Assembly (NCBI RefSeq): GCF_910577135.1
Contig: NZ_CAJTLL010000017.1
Span: 1 to 37,356 of the forward strand
DNA: 37,356 bases
Direction: 5' to 3'
Source: an uncultured Helicobacter sp.
GTDB taxonomy: Bacteria; Campylobacterota; Campylobacteria; Campylobacterales; Helicobacteraceae
A program made the position numbers and the translations under genes. Shown piece after piece: positions 7,926-16,244 of this stretch (within the stretch, counting starts at the first letter, position 1; each line of letters starts with the position of its first letter). A model generated the notes under the pieces. That model saw only the letters and a list, made by a program, of their open reading frames with translations. It was not told the origin of the DNA and searched no databases.

Positions 7926-10127
7926 TTATTCTTTGAATCTATATGTCAAGCCAGTATCTGCTAAAGGAACGAAACGAAACTCGATTTTTACATACTGATT
8001 GGTAATAGGCGTGATGTTATTATCCGCTGTAAGTGTAGGACGCACATCTTGGGCAAACTTTAATCCTATACCAAAACATCGAATGTCTTTAGAGATTGTA
8101 ACATACCAATCCTTTAAATACCCTACACCCACATCATAGCCTATATTCGCATTCAAACGAAACAATCCAAAATCATAGCCCAAAGATCCACGAGCAAAGC
8201 CCGTATTGCCCGAAGAGTATAGACCGGAAGAGAGATAGAGTGGATCAAGCTTAAAATAATATGTAAGACTAGAATCTAGCCCCCACTTGCTAAATGAAGC
8301 ATTAAGCGATGTTTCACTAATACTTTTGCGAGCATAGGAGTAAAATAATGAAGCGCTAAGGTTTAAGCCCGAAAGAGGAGAGAATCCTAGTTCATTGCGC
8401 AATGTTTGGGATTGACTTAAAAAGCTATCTTGCAAAAAAAGTCGCTGATACATACGCCAATAAAATAATTCCTTGCCATTTTTGCCATAAAAATATTGTG
8501 AGAGCTTCAAATCCACTTTATGCTTATTTTTCACCACATCGACAATATCACTCGGATTCCAATACATAGCCAAAATATTAGAATCTATATCTTGTGTAAC
8601 CAAGGCATTATACGCCTCATATCTATCATCAGCGATTGCATCTGAAGTATATTTATACAATGCCCCGCTAAAGATGGCTTCAAGATGTAAGGAGTGAAAG
8701 AAATGCTTATAGGGACGGGCTAAATCGGAGTTTAACGAGATATTATAGCTGCCTACCGCATAATTAATAGCATTATCCAAAGCTACATTTTGTGAATCTA
8801 CCAACCCTTGTGCGTTTTGAAGCAAAACAGAAGTCCCATACATATCGACATTTGCCCCTACACTGATATAATCATTAAACAAAGGCAAAACCACGCCTAT
8901 GGGCAAAGACATCGTATTTTGCCAATATCCATAGCCAGAGGGACGAGTGATATGTTTGCTTTGAAAATCAAAAGTATAAAGGAGATTCTTAAAAAAAAGT
9001 GAATCTGTGTAGTAATGATAATGCACTTGAGGCAGGACTTGAAAAGTATCCTTATTGCTCACTTTAGACAAATCTAAGTAATATTTCAAATATGTGCCAA
9101 AGTAATGTTTGCTGCTATTGAGATAATAATTCACACGGGATTCATAAAGCCGTGTGTTAAATGAAGCATTAAGACTTTTTAAACGCATATATTCAAGGTC
9201 GTTCATATAGGTAATATCTGCATAGAATCCATCATTTACATACTGATTATTCTCACCCGTAATGACATTTTGCGTTTGGTAATTAAAAGTGCCTCCATAG
9301 ATGTCTTGATTTTTGAGATTATTAAGCAGCATATATTCATCATTGTTTTGAAAATACCGCATTTGAAAGGTTGCTATACTATTATCGCTATCGGCAAAGC
9401 GAAATTCTACTGCCGCTCCCGCACCCCGCTCTGTGCGTATTTGCGGAGAAAGTGTCATATCCCAGGGATTAAAAGGCGCGATAAACAAAGGTTGTGAATA
9501 CATAAAGCCCTGCTTATTGCTATAAGACATCTCTGGAGAGAGCAAACCACTCTTACGGACATTGCCCGTGGGAGCGACAAAATAAGGGAGGTAAAATATC
9601 GGCACAGCCCCAATATAAAATCGTGGATTCCACACGCTCATATATCCCTTTTGTGTATTATACGTGCCAGAGCTTACATTCAAATGCCAAAGCGGATATA
9701 CAACATCACAGCCTGAAATCACGCCACGTTTAAAGCTATATACTCCATCTTGCCCTTGAGAATCCTTTGCCATCACCCATATACCCATCGTGCTTTGCAG
9801 ATAGATATTTTCTACTTTTACCTGCTTAGTCTGCATATCTATATCAGCTTGTTCTACATCAAGATACAAAATATCGCCTTGATAAATCTTCGCGCCCCCT
9901 CGCAAATACACATACTTAGTTTGCTTATTATAAATAATCTTATGGGCTACCATATACACATCGCCATAGAGCAAAAACGCATTGCCCTCTGCTATGACCT
10001 CCTCATCTTTTGCACTCACATTATCAGCGGATAAATCAAATATAGAATCTGCCTTTTGCTCTGCATTCATAGATAGAAATAGCAGCGCCCACACACACAA
10101 TAAACGAACAAAAGATAATGTTTTCAA
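7926..10127 (-). CDS. lptD: LPS-assembly outer-membrane protein LptD
   Basis: LptD is the beta-barrel that, with LptE, inserts lipopolysaccharide into the outer leaflet. This 733-aa protein has an N-terminal signal peptide (to about residue 22, LFLSMNA), an OstA/LptA-like periplasmic domain at about 33-115 (SADNVSAKDEEVIAEGNAF), and a long barrel rich in alternating aromatic strands. The mature protein has only two cysteines, Cys140 and Cys684, placed so that they could join the periplasmic domain to the barrel end. The start is TTG, overlapping the stop of the RDD gene (TTGA), so it is probably translated by coupling. Confidence 0.92.
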   Translation of the reverse strand: MKTLSFVRLLCVWALLFLSMNAEQKADSIFDLSADNVSAKDEEVIAEGNAFLLYGDVYMVAHKIIYNKQTKYVYLRGGAKIYQGDILYLDVEQADIDMQTKQVKVENIYLQSTMGIWVMAKDSQGQDGVYSFKRGVISGCDVVYPLWHLNVSSGTYNTQKGYMSVWNPRFYIGAVPIFYLPYFVAPTGNVRKSGLLSPEMSYSNKQGFMYSQPLFIAPFNPWDMTLSPQIRTERGAGAAVEFRFADSDNSIATFQMRYFQNNDEYMLLNNLKNQDIYGGTFNYQTQNVITGENNQYVNDGFYADITYMNDLEYMRLKSLNASFNTRLYESRVNYYLNSSKHYFGTYLKYYLDLSKVSNKDTFQVLPQVHYHYYTDSLFFKNLLYTFDFQSKHITRPSGYGYWQNTMSLPIGVVLPLFNDYISVGANVDMYGTSVLLQNAQGLVDSQNVALDNAINYAVGSYNISLNSDLARPYKHFFHSLHLEAIFSGALYKYTSDAIADDRYEAYNALVTQDIDSNILAMYWNPSDIVDVVKNKHKVDLKLSQYFYGKNGKELFYWRMYQRLFLQDSFLSQSQTLRNELGFSPLSGLNLSASLFYSYARKSISETSLNASFSKWGLDSSLTYYFKLDPLYLSSGLYSSGNTGFARGSLGYDFGLFRLNANIGYDVGVGYLKDWYVTISKDIRCFGIGLKFAQDVRPTLTADNNITPITNQYVKIEFRFVPLADTGLTYRFKE

Positions 10128-10594
10128 TACGCAATTACCAATGTCTTTGCTAATCTATCGTGCAATGTGCGCGATAGGCTATCGCCAAAGCCAAACACAT
10201 ACGTAATAAATAGCAAACTCTCCCCTATATATTTACCACACGCACGAAGCAGGGCATATAAAAATGATGGTTTATCAAATAAATCTACGCTTACCACACG
10301 CATTTTGCATAAAATCTTACCAATACTGCTTCCATAATACCATACAAACAATGTATCATAGGAGATTTTGAGAATCCACACTTGCCACGAAAACTTAAGG
10401 GCAAACGCTCTTAAGTTTTCATAGTCCATATTACCCTGTATATCGCTCATTTGAGAGAGTGCATCTAGGTGGATAAGCGTAAAGATAAAAGAGAGTAAAA
10501 ATACATCAATAAACCACGCCAAAGAGCGTAATCCCTTATCAGCAAGCCGCAAATTCTCCCTTTCTAAATCCGCTAGAATCTTCTCATCATTCAT
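10124..10594 (-). CDS. RDD-family inner-membrane protein
   Basis: A 156-aa protein with the RDD signature in its first membrane segment (LRSLAWFIDVFLLSFIFTLI). A second hydrophobic region around residues 72-95 precedes YGSSIGKILCKMRVV, the conserved GK...VV element, and a third follows at about 125-140. RDD proteins have varied or unknown transport roles. It sits between purD (TAATG overlap at its start) and lptD (4-base overlap at its end). Function is unknown; co-translation with lptD hints at an envelope role. Confidence 0.8.
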   Translation of the reverse strand: MNDEKILADLERENLRLADKGLRSLAWFIDVFLLSFIFTLIHLDALSQMSDIQGNMDYENLRAFALKFSWQVWILKISYDTLFVWYYGSSIGKILCKMRVVSVDLFDKPSFLYALLRACGKYIGESLLFITYVFGFGDSLSRTLHDRLAKTLVIAY

Positions 10595-11871
10595 TATTGT
10601 AACGCCCTATATGCAATATCATCGCGGAAATGCATACCCGCAAAGGACACAGATTCTAGAATCTTATAGGCATTATCCCGTGCGAGTTTCAAGCTTGGGG
10701 CAATCCCCACTGCCAGTAGCACTCGCCCACCACTTGCTAAGAGCTGTCCTCTCTCATCGCAGCTTACCCCCGCATATACAATATGCCCAAGATTCCTATC
10801 AAAGTCTTTTATGGTAATAGGCACACTCGGACTTGATTTATATGGATAATCCTTTGATGAAACTACCACCGCCACAGCAAAGCCCTCCTTAAAACGCACT
10901 TGCAATGCTTTGAGTGTGCCTTTAGCACTATGTATGAGTATATCAAGCAGTGGCGTTTGCAAAAGAGGCATTAGCACTTCGCATTCAGGGTCGCCAAAAC
11001 GCACATTAAACTCTAGTAAATACGGCTCTAGCACATTTTGCTCATCCACCACCATAATACCAGCAAATAGCACTCCTACAAAAGGTGTGCCTTGCTCTCG
11101 CATAGCCTTTAAGGTAGGCGCGATGATCTTTCTTTGAATCTTTGCTAAAAGCTTTTCATCACATAAAGGTGTGGGTGTATAAGCTCCCATACCCCCTGTA
11201 TTTGGTCCTTCATCGCCACTTAAAAGCCGCTTATGATCTTGACAGGGCTGAAGTAAGATAAAGTCCTCCCCATCACAAACAACAAAGACAGAGAGTTCAA
11301 ATCCATCTAAATATTCCTCTACAACAACGCATTTTCCCGCATCGCCAAAGGATATCCCAGAGAGCATATCTTGGGCTACATTTTTTGCCTCATTGGCACT
11401 TTGAGCGATAATCACGCCCTTCCCTGCGCATAGCCCATCGGCTTTGACAACAATAGGCGACTTAAGCGTATCGATAAAAGCATTTATGGCATTTATATCG
11501 CTTGATTGTATATAACGTGCCGTAGGGATACCCGCTTGTGAAACAAAATCTTTCATATATGCCTTGCTTAGCTCTAGTCTTGCTGCAGCTTTTGAAGGCG
11601 CAAAGGTTAGAATATGATGTGCGCGTAAATCATCGCTTAAGCCCTCTCCTAGAGGCGCTTCAGGTCCTATAACTACAAATGTGATATGATATTTTGCAAC
11701 AGATTCTATAATATCTTGTGAAGTACTATAAGGGAGATTAGTGCCTAATTGAGATGTCGCGCCATTACCTGGGGCAAAATATAACTCCTCTACCCTACTA
11801 TCTTGCTTTAATGCCAATCCTATGGCATATTCTCGCCCCCCATTGCCAACAATCAATATACGCTCTTGCAT
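10594..11871 (-). CDS. purD: Phosphoribosylamine-glycine ligase (GAR synthetase)
   Basis: This enzyme catalyses the second step of de novo purine synthesis: phosphoribosylamine + glycine + ATP to glycinamide ribonucleotide. The 425-aa length is normal. Visible motifs are the N-terminal Rossmann-like ILIVGNGGREYAI, the ATP-grasp strand VVKADGLCAGKGVIIA, GDEGPNTGGMGAYTPTP, and the metal/ATP site LLEFNVRFGDPECEVL. The start has AAAGGA 5-10 bases upstream. It is the first gene of the leftward operon ending with pnp, and faces away from metY across a 479-base region. Confidence 0.96.
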   Translation of the reverse strand: MQERILIVGNGGREYAIGLALKQDSRVEELYFAPGNGATSQLGTNLPYSTSQDIIESVAKYHITFVVIGPEAPLGEGLSDDLRAHHILTFAPSKAAARLELSKAYMKDFVSQAGIPTARYIQSSDINAINAFIDTLKSPIVVKADGLCAGKGVIIAQSANEAKNVAQDMLSGISFGDAGKCVVVEEYLDGFELSVFVVCDGEDFILLQPCQDHKRLLSGDEGPNTGGMGAYTPTPLCDEKLLAKIQRKIIAPTLKAMREQGTPFVGVLFAGIMVVDEQNVLEPYLLEFNVRFGDPECEVLMPLLQTPLLDILIHSAKGTLKALQVRFKEGFAVAVVVSSKDYPYKSSPSVPITIKDFDRNLGHIVYAGVSCDERGQLLASGGRVLLAVGIAPSLKLARDNAYKILESVSFAGMHFRDDIAYRALQ

Positions 11872-12214
11872 TATAATCCTTTAGAATCTTATTTAATCAA
11901 TATGTAGCATTGTGATAGAAACCCCCAAATGAGCGTTACCTCAAATGTGCGTAGCCTAAAAAAGCCACAAACAGAGCCAAGAGAACTCATCAGGCGGCAA
12001 ATCCTCACCTTCCTAGAAAGCTCAAGCAGAAACACCGACACACAGAAATCACTACGATTAGCTCAAAAATCTTTCAGTAACAGACTAGCGATGTATAAGG
12101 AAAGGCGCGTCATTCAGGTTAATCTATTATAACAAAGGAGATTTAATATTAGCTATGCTATTACCTTGTGTCTCATCTCAAATATATTATGTATAAAATA
12201 TACAAAAAAATATA

Positions 12215-12229
12215 ATTACAATATGTAAT
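12215..12229. promoter_or_regulatory. Palindromic operator-like site 1 (ATTACA-N3-TGTAAT)
   Basis: A perfect 6-bp inverted repeat with a 3-base spacer, in the context A-ATTACA-ATA-TGTAAT-CT. The same 18-base pattern recurs 69 bases downstream. Dyad symmetry and duplication in a promoter region suggest a dimeric transcription factor. Confidence 0.6.
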
Positions 12230-12283
12230 CTAATAAATTTGTAGAAAAGTAACATTTGCACTCCTTTTCACATATTTTTAATA

Positions 12284-12298
12284 ATTACATATTGTAAT
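12284..12298. promoter_or_regulatory. Palindromic operator-like site 2 (ATTACA-N3-TGTAAT)
   Basis: Second copy of the palindrome, in the context A-ATTACA-TAT-TGTAAT-CT; only the three central bases differ from site 1. It covers the expected -35 position of the metY promoter, which would fit a repressor, while the upstream copy could help cooperative or looped binding. Confidence 0.6.
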
Positions 12299-12308
12299 CT
12301 TAATTTTA

Positions 12309-12317
12309 TGTGATACT
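12309..12317 (+). promoter_or_regulatory. Extended -10 element of the metY operon
   Basis: TGT-GATACT forms an extended -10 box (4 of 6 matches to TATAAT including the key A and final T) about 34 bases upstream of the metY ATG. AAAGGA at 12338-12343 is the ribosome-binding site. Confidence 0.5.
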
Positions 12318-12350
12318 ATACGCATAAAATTTAACACAAAGGATAAGAGT

Positions 12351-13643
12351 ATGGCAAATTTACCTCACAATCAGTTTTTGCAAGATACCCTTGCGCTTCA
12401 CGCGGGTTATACTTATGATTCCCAACGAACCATCAGTGTGCCTATCTATCAAAATACTGCTTATAGTTTTGAATCTTTGCAGCAAGCCGCGGCACGATTT
12501 GGATTGCAGGAGCTAGGCAATATCTACACACGACTTACTAATCCTACTACTGATGTGTTAGGAGCTAGACTTGCCGCAGTGGAGGGCGGGGCATTTGGTG
12601 TGCCTACTTCAAGTGGGAGTGCAGCGATTTTTTATGCGATTGCAAATTGTGCGCAAAATGGGGACACTATCCTCTATGCAAATAAAATTTATGGCGGCAC
12701 ACAAACGCTTTTCGTGCATACCTTGAAGCGATTTGGCATAGAGGCGTGTGTGTTTGATATTGATGATATAGAGGGCAGTTTGGAAAAGCTCATAGATTCT
12801 CGCACAAAGGCAATTTTCTTTGAATCTTTGTCAAATCCACAAATATCCATTGCCGATACGGAAGCTATCACACGCATTGCTAAAAAGCACAAAATTATTA
12901 GCATTTGCGATAACACTGTAGCTACCGCATTTTTACACAAGCCATTTGACTATGGCGTGGATATTAGCGTATATAGCTTGAGTAAATATGTGAATGGGCA
13001 GGGCAGCGCCTTAGGCGGAGCAATTATAGAGCGCAATGGGTTAAATGAGTTGATTAAAGACAATCCGCGCTATCCTGCATTCAATACTCCCGATGAGAGC
13101 TATCACGGCTTGGTGTATGCGAGTCTGCCCCTACCGATATTTAGCATTCGTGTCATTACTGAATGGCTAAGAAATATCGGTGCCACACTCTCTCCGCATT
13201 CAGCTTGGATTTTATTACAGGGCTTGGAGACGCTTGAACTTCGCATTAAAAAACATAGTCAAAATGCCCTGCAAATCGCACATTTTTTAGAATCTCATTC
13301 AAAAGTTAAGAGTGTGTCCTATCCGGGATTGCCCTCAAATGAATATCATTCTTTGCTTAAGAAATATTATACAGATGGCTTATCAAGCGGACTTTTAAGC
13401 TTTGAAGCAGAAAGCCATCAACACGCGCAAAAAATTTGCAATAGCACGGAAATTTTCGCAATGGTGGTGAATATCGGCGATAGCAAATCGCTCATCATTC
13501 ACCCTGCCTCCACGACACATTCACAATTAAGCGAAAAAGAATTAGAATCTGCTGGTATCACACCTTGCACGATACGTTTAAGCATAGGCTTAGAGAATCC
13601 ACAGGATTTGATTGCTGATTTGAAAAAAGCCATTGAATCTTAG
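12351..13643 (+). CDS. metY: O-acetylhomoserine aminocarboxypropyltransferase (sulfhydrylase)
   Basis: This PLP enzyme makes homocysteine from O-acetylhomoserine and sulfide. The 430-aa length is normal for MetY and longer than typical cystathionine gamma-synthase. Family features visible: YTRLTNPT (59-66), SSGSAA near the cofactor phosphate (88-92), D187 in CDNTVATAF contacting the pyridine nitrogen, and the Schiff-base Lys212 in SLSKYVNGQGS. It leads an operon whose third gene, metA, should supply O-acetylhomoserine. Two palindromic sites in its promoter suggest control by a dimeric sulfur or methionine regulator, which is inference. Confidence 0.92.
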   Translation: MANLPHNQFLQDTLALHAGYTYDSQRTISVPIYQNTAYSFESLQQAAARFGLQELGNIYTRLTNPTTDVLGARLAAVEGGAFGVPTSSGSAAIFYAIANCAQNGDTILYANKIYGGTQTLFVHTLKRFGIEACVFDIDDIEGSLEKLIDSRTKAIFFESLSNPQISIADTEAITRIAKKHKIISICDNTVATAFLHKPFDYGVDISVYSLSKYVNGQGSALGGAIIERNGLNELIKDNPRYPAFNTPDESYHGLVYASLPLPIFSIRVITEWLRNIGATLSPHSAWILLQGLETLELRIKKHSQNALQIAHFLESHSKVKSVSYPGLPSNEYHSLLKKYYTDGLSSGLLSFEAESHQHAQKICNSTEIFAMVVNIGDSKSLIIHPASTTHSQLSEKELESAGITPCTIRLSIGLENPQDLIADLKKAIES

Positions 13644-13672
13644 AATTTATTAAAATGATAAAAGGAGTAAAA

Positions 13673-14509
13673 ATGAAAAAGATAATTACAGGTTTAGTAT
13701 TTGTAGTAGGGACGTTGCTTGTGGGCTATGGAGATTCTGTGCAAGATTCACAAGCGAGTGATAAAGGGCAAGAATCTACCTTGCTTGAGGCTTTGCAAAT
13801 CTTACAAAAGGGCAAGTGGATTGATTTAACCCATAGTGTAACGCCAGAGATTCCGCGATTTGGGGCATTCCCTGCTTTAGAGATAGAGACGCCTTATACG
13901 GTGGCAAAAGATGGATTTTTTGTTAATAAAATAAGCTTTGTAACGCAGTATGGCACGCATATTGATGTGCCTATACACTTTGTAGATGGCAAACGCACTT
14001 TAGAGCAAATCGAGCTAAAAGAGCTGATTTTACCCTTAGTGGTGATTAATAAAGAAAAAGAAGTGGAGGCAAATCCTCAATTTATCTTAAGCGCACAAGA
14101 TGTGCTTGATTGGGAGGCGCAATATGGGCGCATACCTCAAGGGAGCTTTGTCGCCTTTGCGAGTGGCTGGGGTAAGCGATTTGGCAAGAGTGATTTTAGC
14201 AATAAAGACGCAGCGGGTAATCCCCAAACGCCCGGCTGGAGCATAGAGGCATTGGACCTAGTACTTAATCAAAGGGGAGCTACTGCCATAGGGCACGAGA
14301 CATTTGATACTGATGGTAGCGCTGATGTCGCAAAGAATGGCTTTTTTGAAAGCGAGAAATTTGTATTAGCCCAAGATAAATTTCAATTAGAAATTTTAAA
14401 TAATCTTACACTTTTACCACCAAAAGGCGGTATTATTGTCATTGGTGTGCCAAAATTTGAGGGCTTCCCGGGATTCCCTGTGAGAGCTTTTGCGATTGTG
14501 CCAGATTGA
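13673..14509 (+). CDS. Exported cyclase-family (KynB-like) metal hydrolase
   Basis: Cyclase-family proteins (Pfam PF04199; kynurenine formamidase, isatin hydrolase) are metal-dependent amide or lactam hydrolases. The signature YGTHIDVPIHF is present, giving His96, Asp98 and His102 in the 278-aa product, and IGHETFDTDG supplies a second conserved His/Glu. I chose ATG 13673 and not 13655 because AAGGAG (13662-13667) sits correctly before it and the protein then begins MKKIITGLVFVVGTLL, a signal-peptide-like segment. The protein is therefore probably periplasmic, unusual company for two cytosolic methionine enzymes. The substrate is unknown; a role in methionine synthesis is not established. Confidence 0.78.
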   Translation: MKKIITGLVFVVGTLLVGYGDSVQDSQASDKGQESTLLEALQILQKGKWIDLTHSVTPEIPRFGAFPALEIETPYTVAKDGFFVNKISFVTQYGTHIDVPIHFVDGKRTLEQIELKELILPLVVINKEKEVEANPQFILSAQDVLDWEAQYGRIPQGSFVAFASGWGKRFGKSDFSNKDAAGNPQTPGWSIEALDLVLNQRGATAIGHETFDTDGSADVAKNGFFESEKFVLAQDKFQLEILNNLTLLPPKGGIIVIGVPKFEGFPGFPVRAFAIVPD

Positions 14510-14523
14510 CTTAAAGGATAATT

Positions 14524-15405
14524 ATGCCGGTAGTGATTCCCGAAGATATACCCGCTTATACGTTTTTACAACAAAATGCTTTTGTGATGGGGGCTAATCG
14601 CGCTCAACATCAAGACATTCGGGCGTTAGAGGTGCTTATCATTAACCTTATGCCTATGAAAATAGAGACGGAGAATCAGATTCTCTCTCTCCTTGCTAAT
14701 TCCCCCCTGCAGGTTAATATTACCTTGCTTTCAACGGCAAGTTATGTAGGCACAAACACCGCTAAAAGTCATTTGGATAGATTCTATGTGAATTTTAGCG
14801 ATATTGAGGGGCGCAATTTTGATGGAGCGATTGTAACGGGTGCGCCTGTGGAGCATTTAGCTTTTGATGAAGTGGCGTATTGGCAGGAGTTATCGCATAT
14901 TATGGCGTATTTGAAAGCCCATTGCACAAGCACATTATATTTATGCTGGGGCGCAATGGCAGGGTTATACTATTTTCACAAGATTCCTAAAATCGCCCTA
15001 CCCGCCAAGACCTTTGGAGTCTTTGAGCATAGCATTATCGCGCAAGATAGTTTGCTCACAGGTATTGATGAAATTGTCAAAATGCCTCACTCTAGGCATT
15101 CAGGCATTGATGAGATGAAAGCAAAGCATTCGGGCTTGAAGATTCTGCTTGAGGGGGAGCTAAGCGGCATTAGTGTGCTAAAAGATGAAAAAGATTATTT
15201 TATCCTCGCTCACCCTGAATACGCCAAAGACACGCTTTTATTAGAGTATGAGCGCGATAAGCAAAAGGGCTTAGCCATACAAAAGCCCATTAACTACTTT
15301 GATCAAGCAGAAAAGCCAATTCTATCGTGGAAATCAAGTGCGAGTGTGATGTTTGCAAATTGGCTAAACTTTTCAGTCTATCAAAACACGCCCTTTGTGC
15401 TATGA
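14524..15405 (+). CDS. metA: Homoserine O-acetyltransferase (MetA family)
   Basis: This enzyme activates homoserine for homocysteine synthesis. In 293 aa the catalytic cysteine is Cys141 (LCWGAMAGLY), with His230 and Glu232 in AHPEY completing the family's active site. Position 110 is glutamate (GAPVEHLAF). In this family Glu at the matching position selects acetyl-CoA, whereas succinyltransferases such as E. coli MetA have glycine there. Acetyl specificity fits the upstream metY, which uses O-acetylhomoserine. AAAGGA precedes the ATG. The stop overlaps the convergent methyltransferase gene by 6 bases. Confidence 0.92.
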   Translation: MPVVIPEDIPAYTFLQQNAFVMGANRAQHQDIRALEVLIINLMPMKIETENQILSLLANSPLQVNITLLSTASYVGTNTAKSHLDRFYVNFSDIEGRNFDGAIVTGAPVEHLAFDEVAYWQELSHIMAYLKAHCTSTLYLCWGAMAGLYYFHKIPKIALPAKTFGVFEHSIIAQDSLLTGIDEIVKMPHSRHSGIDEMKAKHSGLKILLEGELSGISVLKDEKDYFILAHPEYAKDTLLLEYERDKQKGLAIQKPINYFDQAEKPILSWKSSASVMFANWLNFSVYQNTPFVL

Positions 15406-16087
15406 GGGCTTACTCGCTTCTACATACAATGTCTCATACTCTCTTTCTTTAAGGTCAAAAATAAGATTTTTATCACGTCCGTTTCCAAATTGCGAGAGGG
15501 CAATATCCACAAATCCTATCCGTTCACATTCATAATATAAGCGCTCATAGTCCCATACGCTTAAGTGGAGATACTCTTGCGTGAGTTTTCTAATATGCTC
15601 ACTCGCATAAGCTTTTGTGCTGTCATTTTGCTTGTCTTTTAAATACTCTTGGATACGGAAACCTAAATCCGGCACGCTTAAACGCAAGGTGCCATTTGGC
15701 TTTAAGATTCTATATATCTCTTTCAGCAATGCACGTGCATCATCAATATAAAAATGCTCTAAAACATGCTCTGTAAATACGCCATCAAATACATCATTGG
15801 GGCATTTGAAAGGATAGCGCATATCAAGCTGCCATTGAGGCTTGGGGGTGGAGTAGTTTTTGTAAGGTTTTAGGTGAGAGAAAAAATCAGCATTGATGAT
15901 ATTATGCCCCCCCCCCCGCAGCTTCATTGCTAATCACATTTCCTCCGCAGCCAAGATTGAGATAATTTTTGCCATTTGTGAAGTGAGATTTGCGTGATTG
16001 TAAAAATATCCGCCCATAGAGACTGATAAGCTCAAATTTGAGTATACCTTTTAAAGTAAATTTGTATTCTTGCGTTGGTTGTTGCAT
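15400..16087 (-). CDS. Phase-variable SAM-dependent methyltransferase, OFF in this sequence
   Basis: The start (ATG 16087, with AAGGAG upstream) is well supported. Residues about 40-47, YLNLGCGG, form SAM-binding motif I. The frame then enters a run of 11 G (C on the plus strand, 15907-15917) and stops at once at TAA (15904-15902). One base out of register, the rest of a Methyltransf_11 domain continues to 15400, including FDGVFTEHVLEHF and LLKEIYRILKPNGTLRLSVPDLG. With 10 G (or 13) the two halves fuse into a single product, 228 aa for G10. This is a typical slipped-strand contingency gene. Such methyltransferases in Helicobacter usually act on surface glycans; proximity to wzk fits that, but the substrate is inferred. 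Confidence 0.85.
15907..15917 (-). repeat. Homopolymeric G11 tract, phase-variation switch
   Basis: Eleven consecutive C on the plus strand (G on the coding strand) inside the methyltransferase reading frame. Frame is restored when the length is 1 modulo 3 (10 or 13); 11 gives an immediate stop. Confidence 0.9.
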
Positions 16088-16136
16088 ATTTGCTCCTTGT
16101 GTGGTTTATTGGCTTTTTGCAGGGCTGTAAAATGCG

Positions 16137-16142
16137 ATTGTA
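16137..16142 (-). promoter_or_regulatory. Extended -10 promoter of the phase-variable methyltransferase
   Basis: On the minus strand TATGC-TACAAT gives an extended -10 (TGC before TACAAT) about 50 bases upstream of the ATG at 16087. The gene thus has its own promoter after the AAA ATPase gene. Confidence 0.55.
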
Positions 16143-16244
16143 GCATAGCCAATGACTTCAGGCACAAAGCGGGATTTTATATTGCGTGAAGCAAGACCTT
16201 TACAGAGTTTTTTAAGTCTCAATAGCAAAGGCATAATAATTAGT

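Larger units (their letters stand above)
11872..12350. other. Divergent intergenic region purD / metY
   Basis: This region separates two operons transcribed outward. The metY-proximal 170 bases are very AT-rich and hold two ATTACA-N3-TGTAAT palindromes and the metY promoter. The purD-proximal part (about 11925-12130) is clearly less AT-rich and has a rightward 67-codon frame (11929-12132) starting MSVTSNVRSLKKPQ. That frame has no Shine-Dalgarno sequence and I recognise no domain in it. It may be spurious, a small protein or a structured RNA; a TATAAT-like box on the minus strand near 12126-12131 would allow a leftward transcript across it. Confidence 0.5.

Noticed and set aside
15902..15927. 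Separate start codon for the 3' half of the methyltransferase (ATG at 15927)
   Set aside because: That ATG falls within the 5' half's own codons beside the G tract and would give a protein lacking the SAM motif; a slipped single gene explains both halves better.
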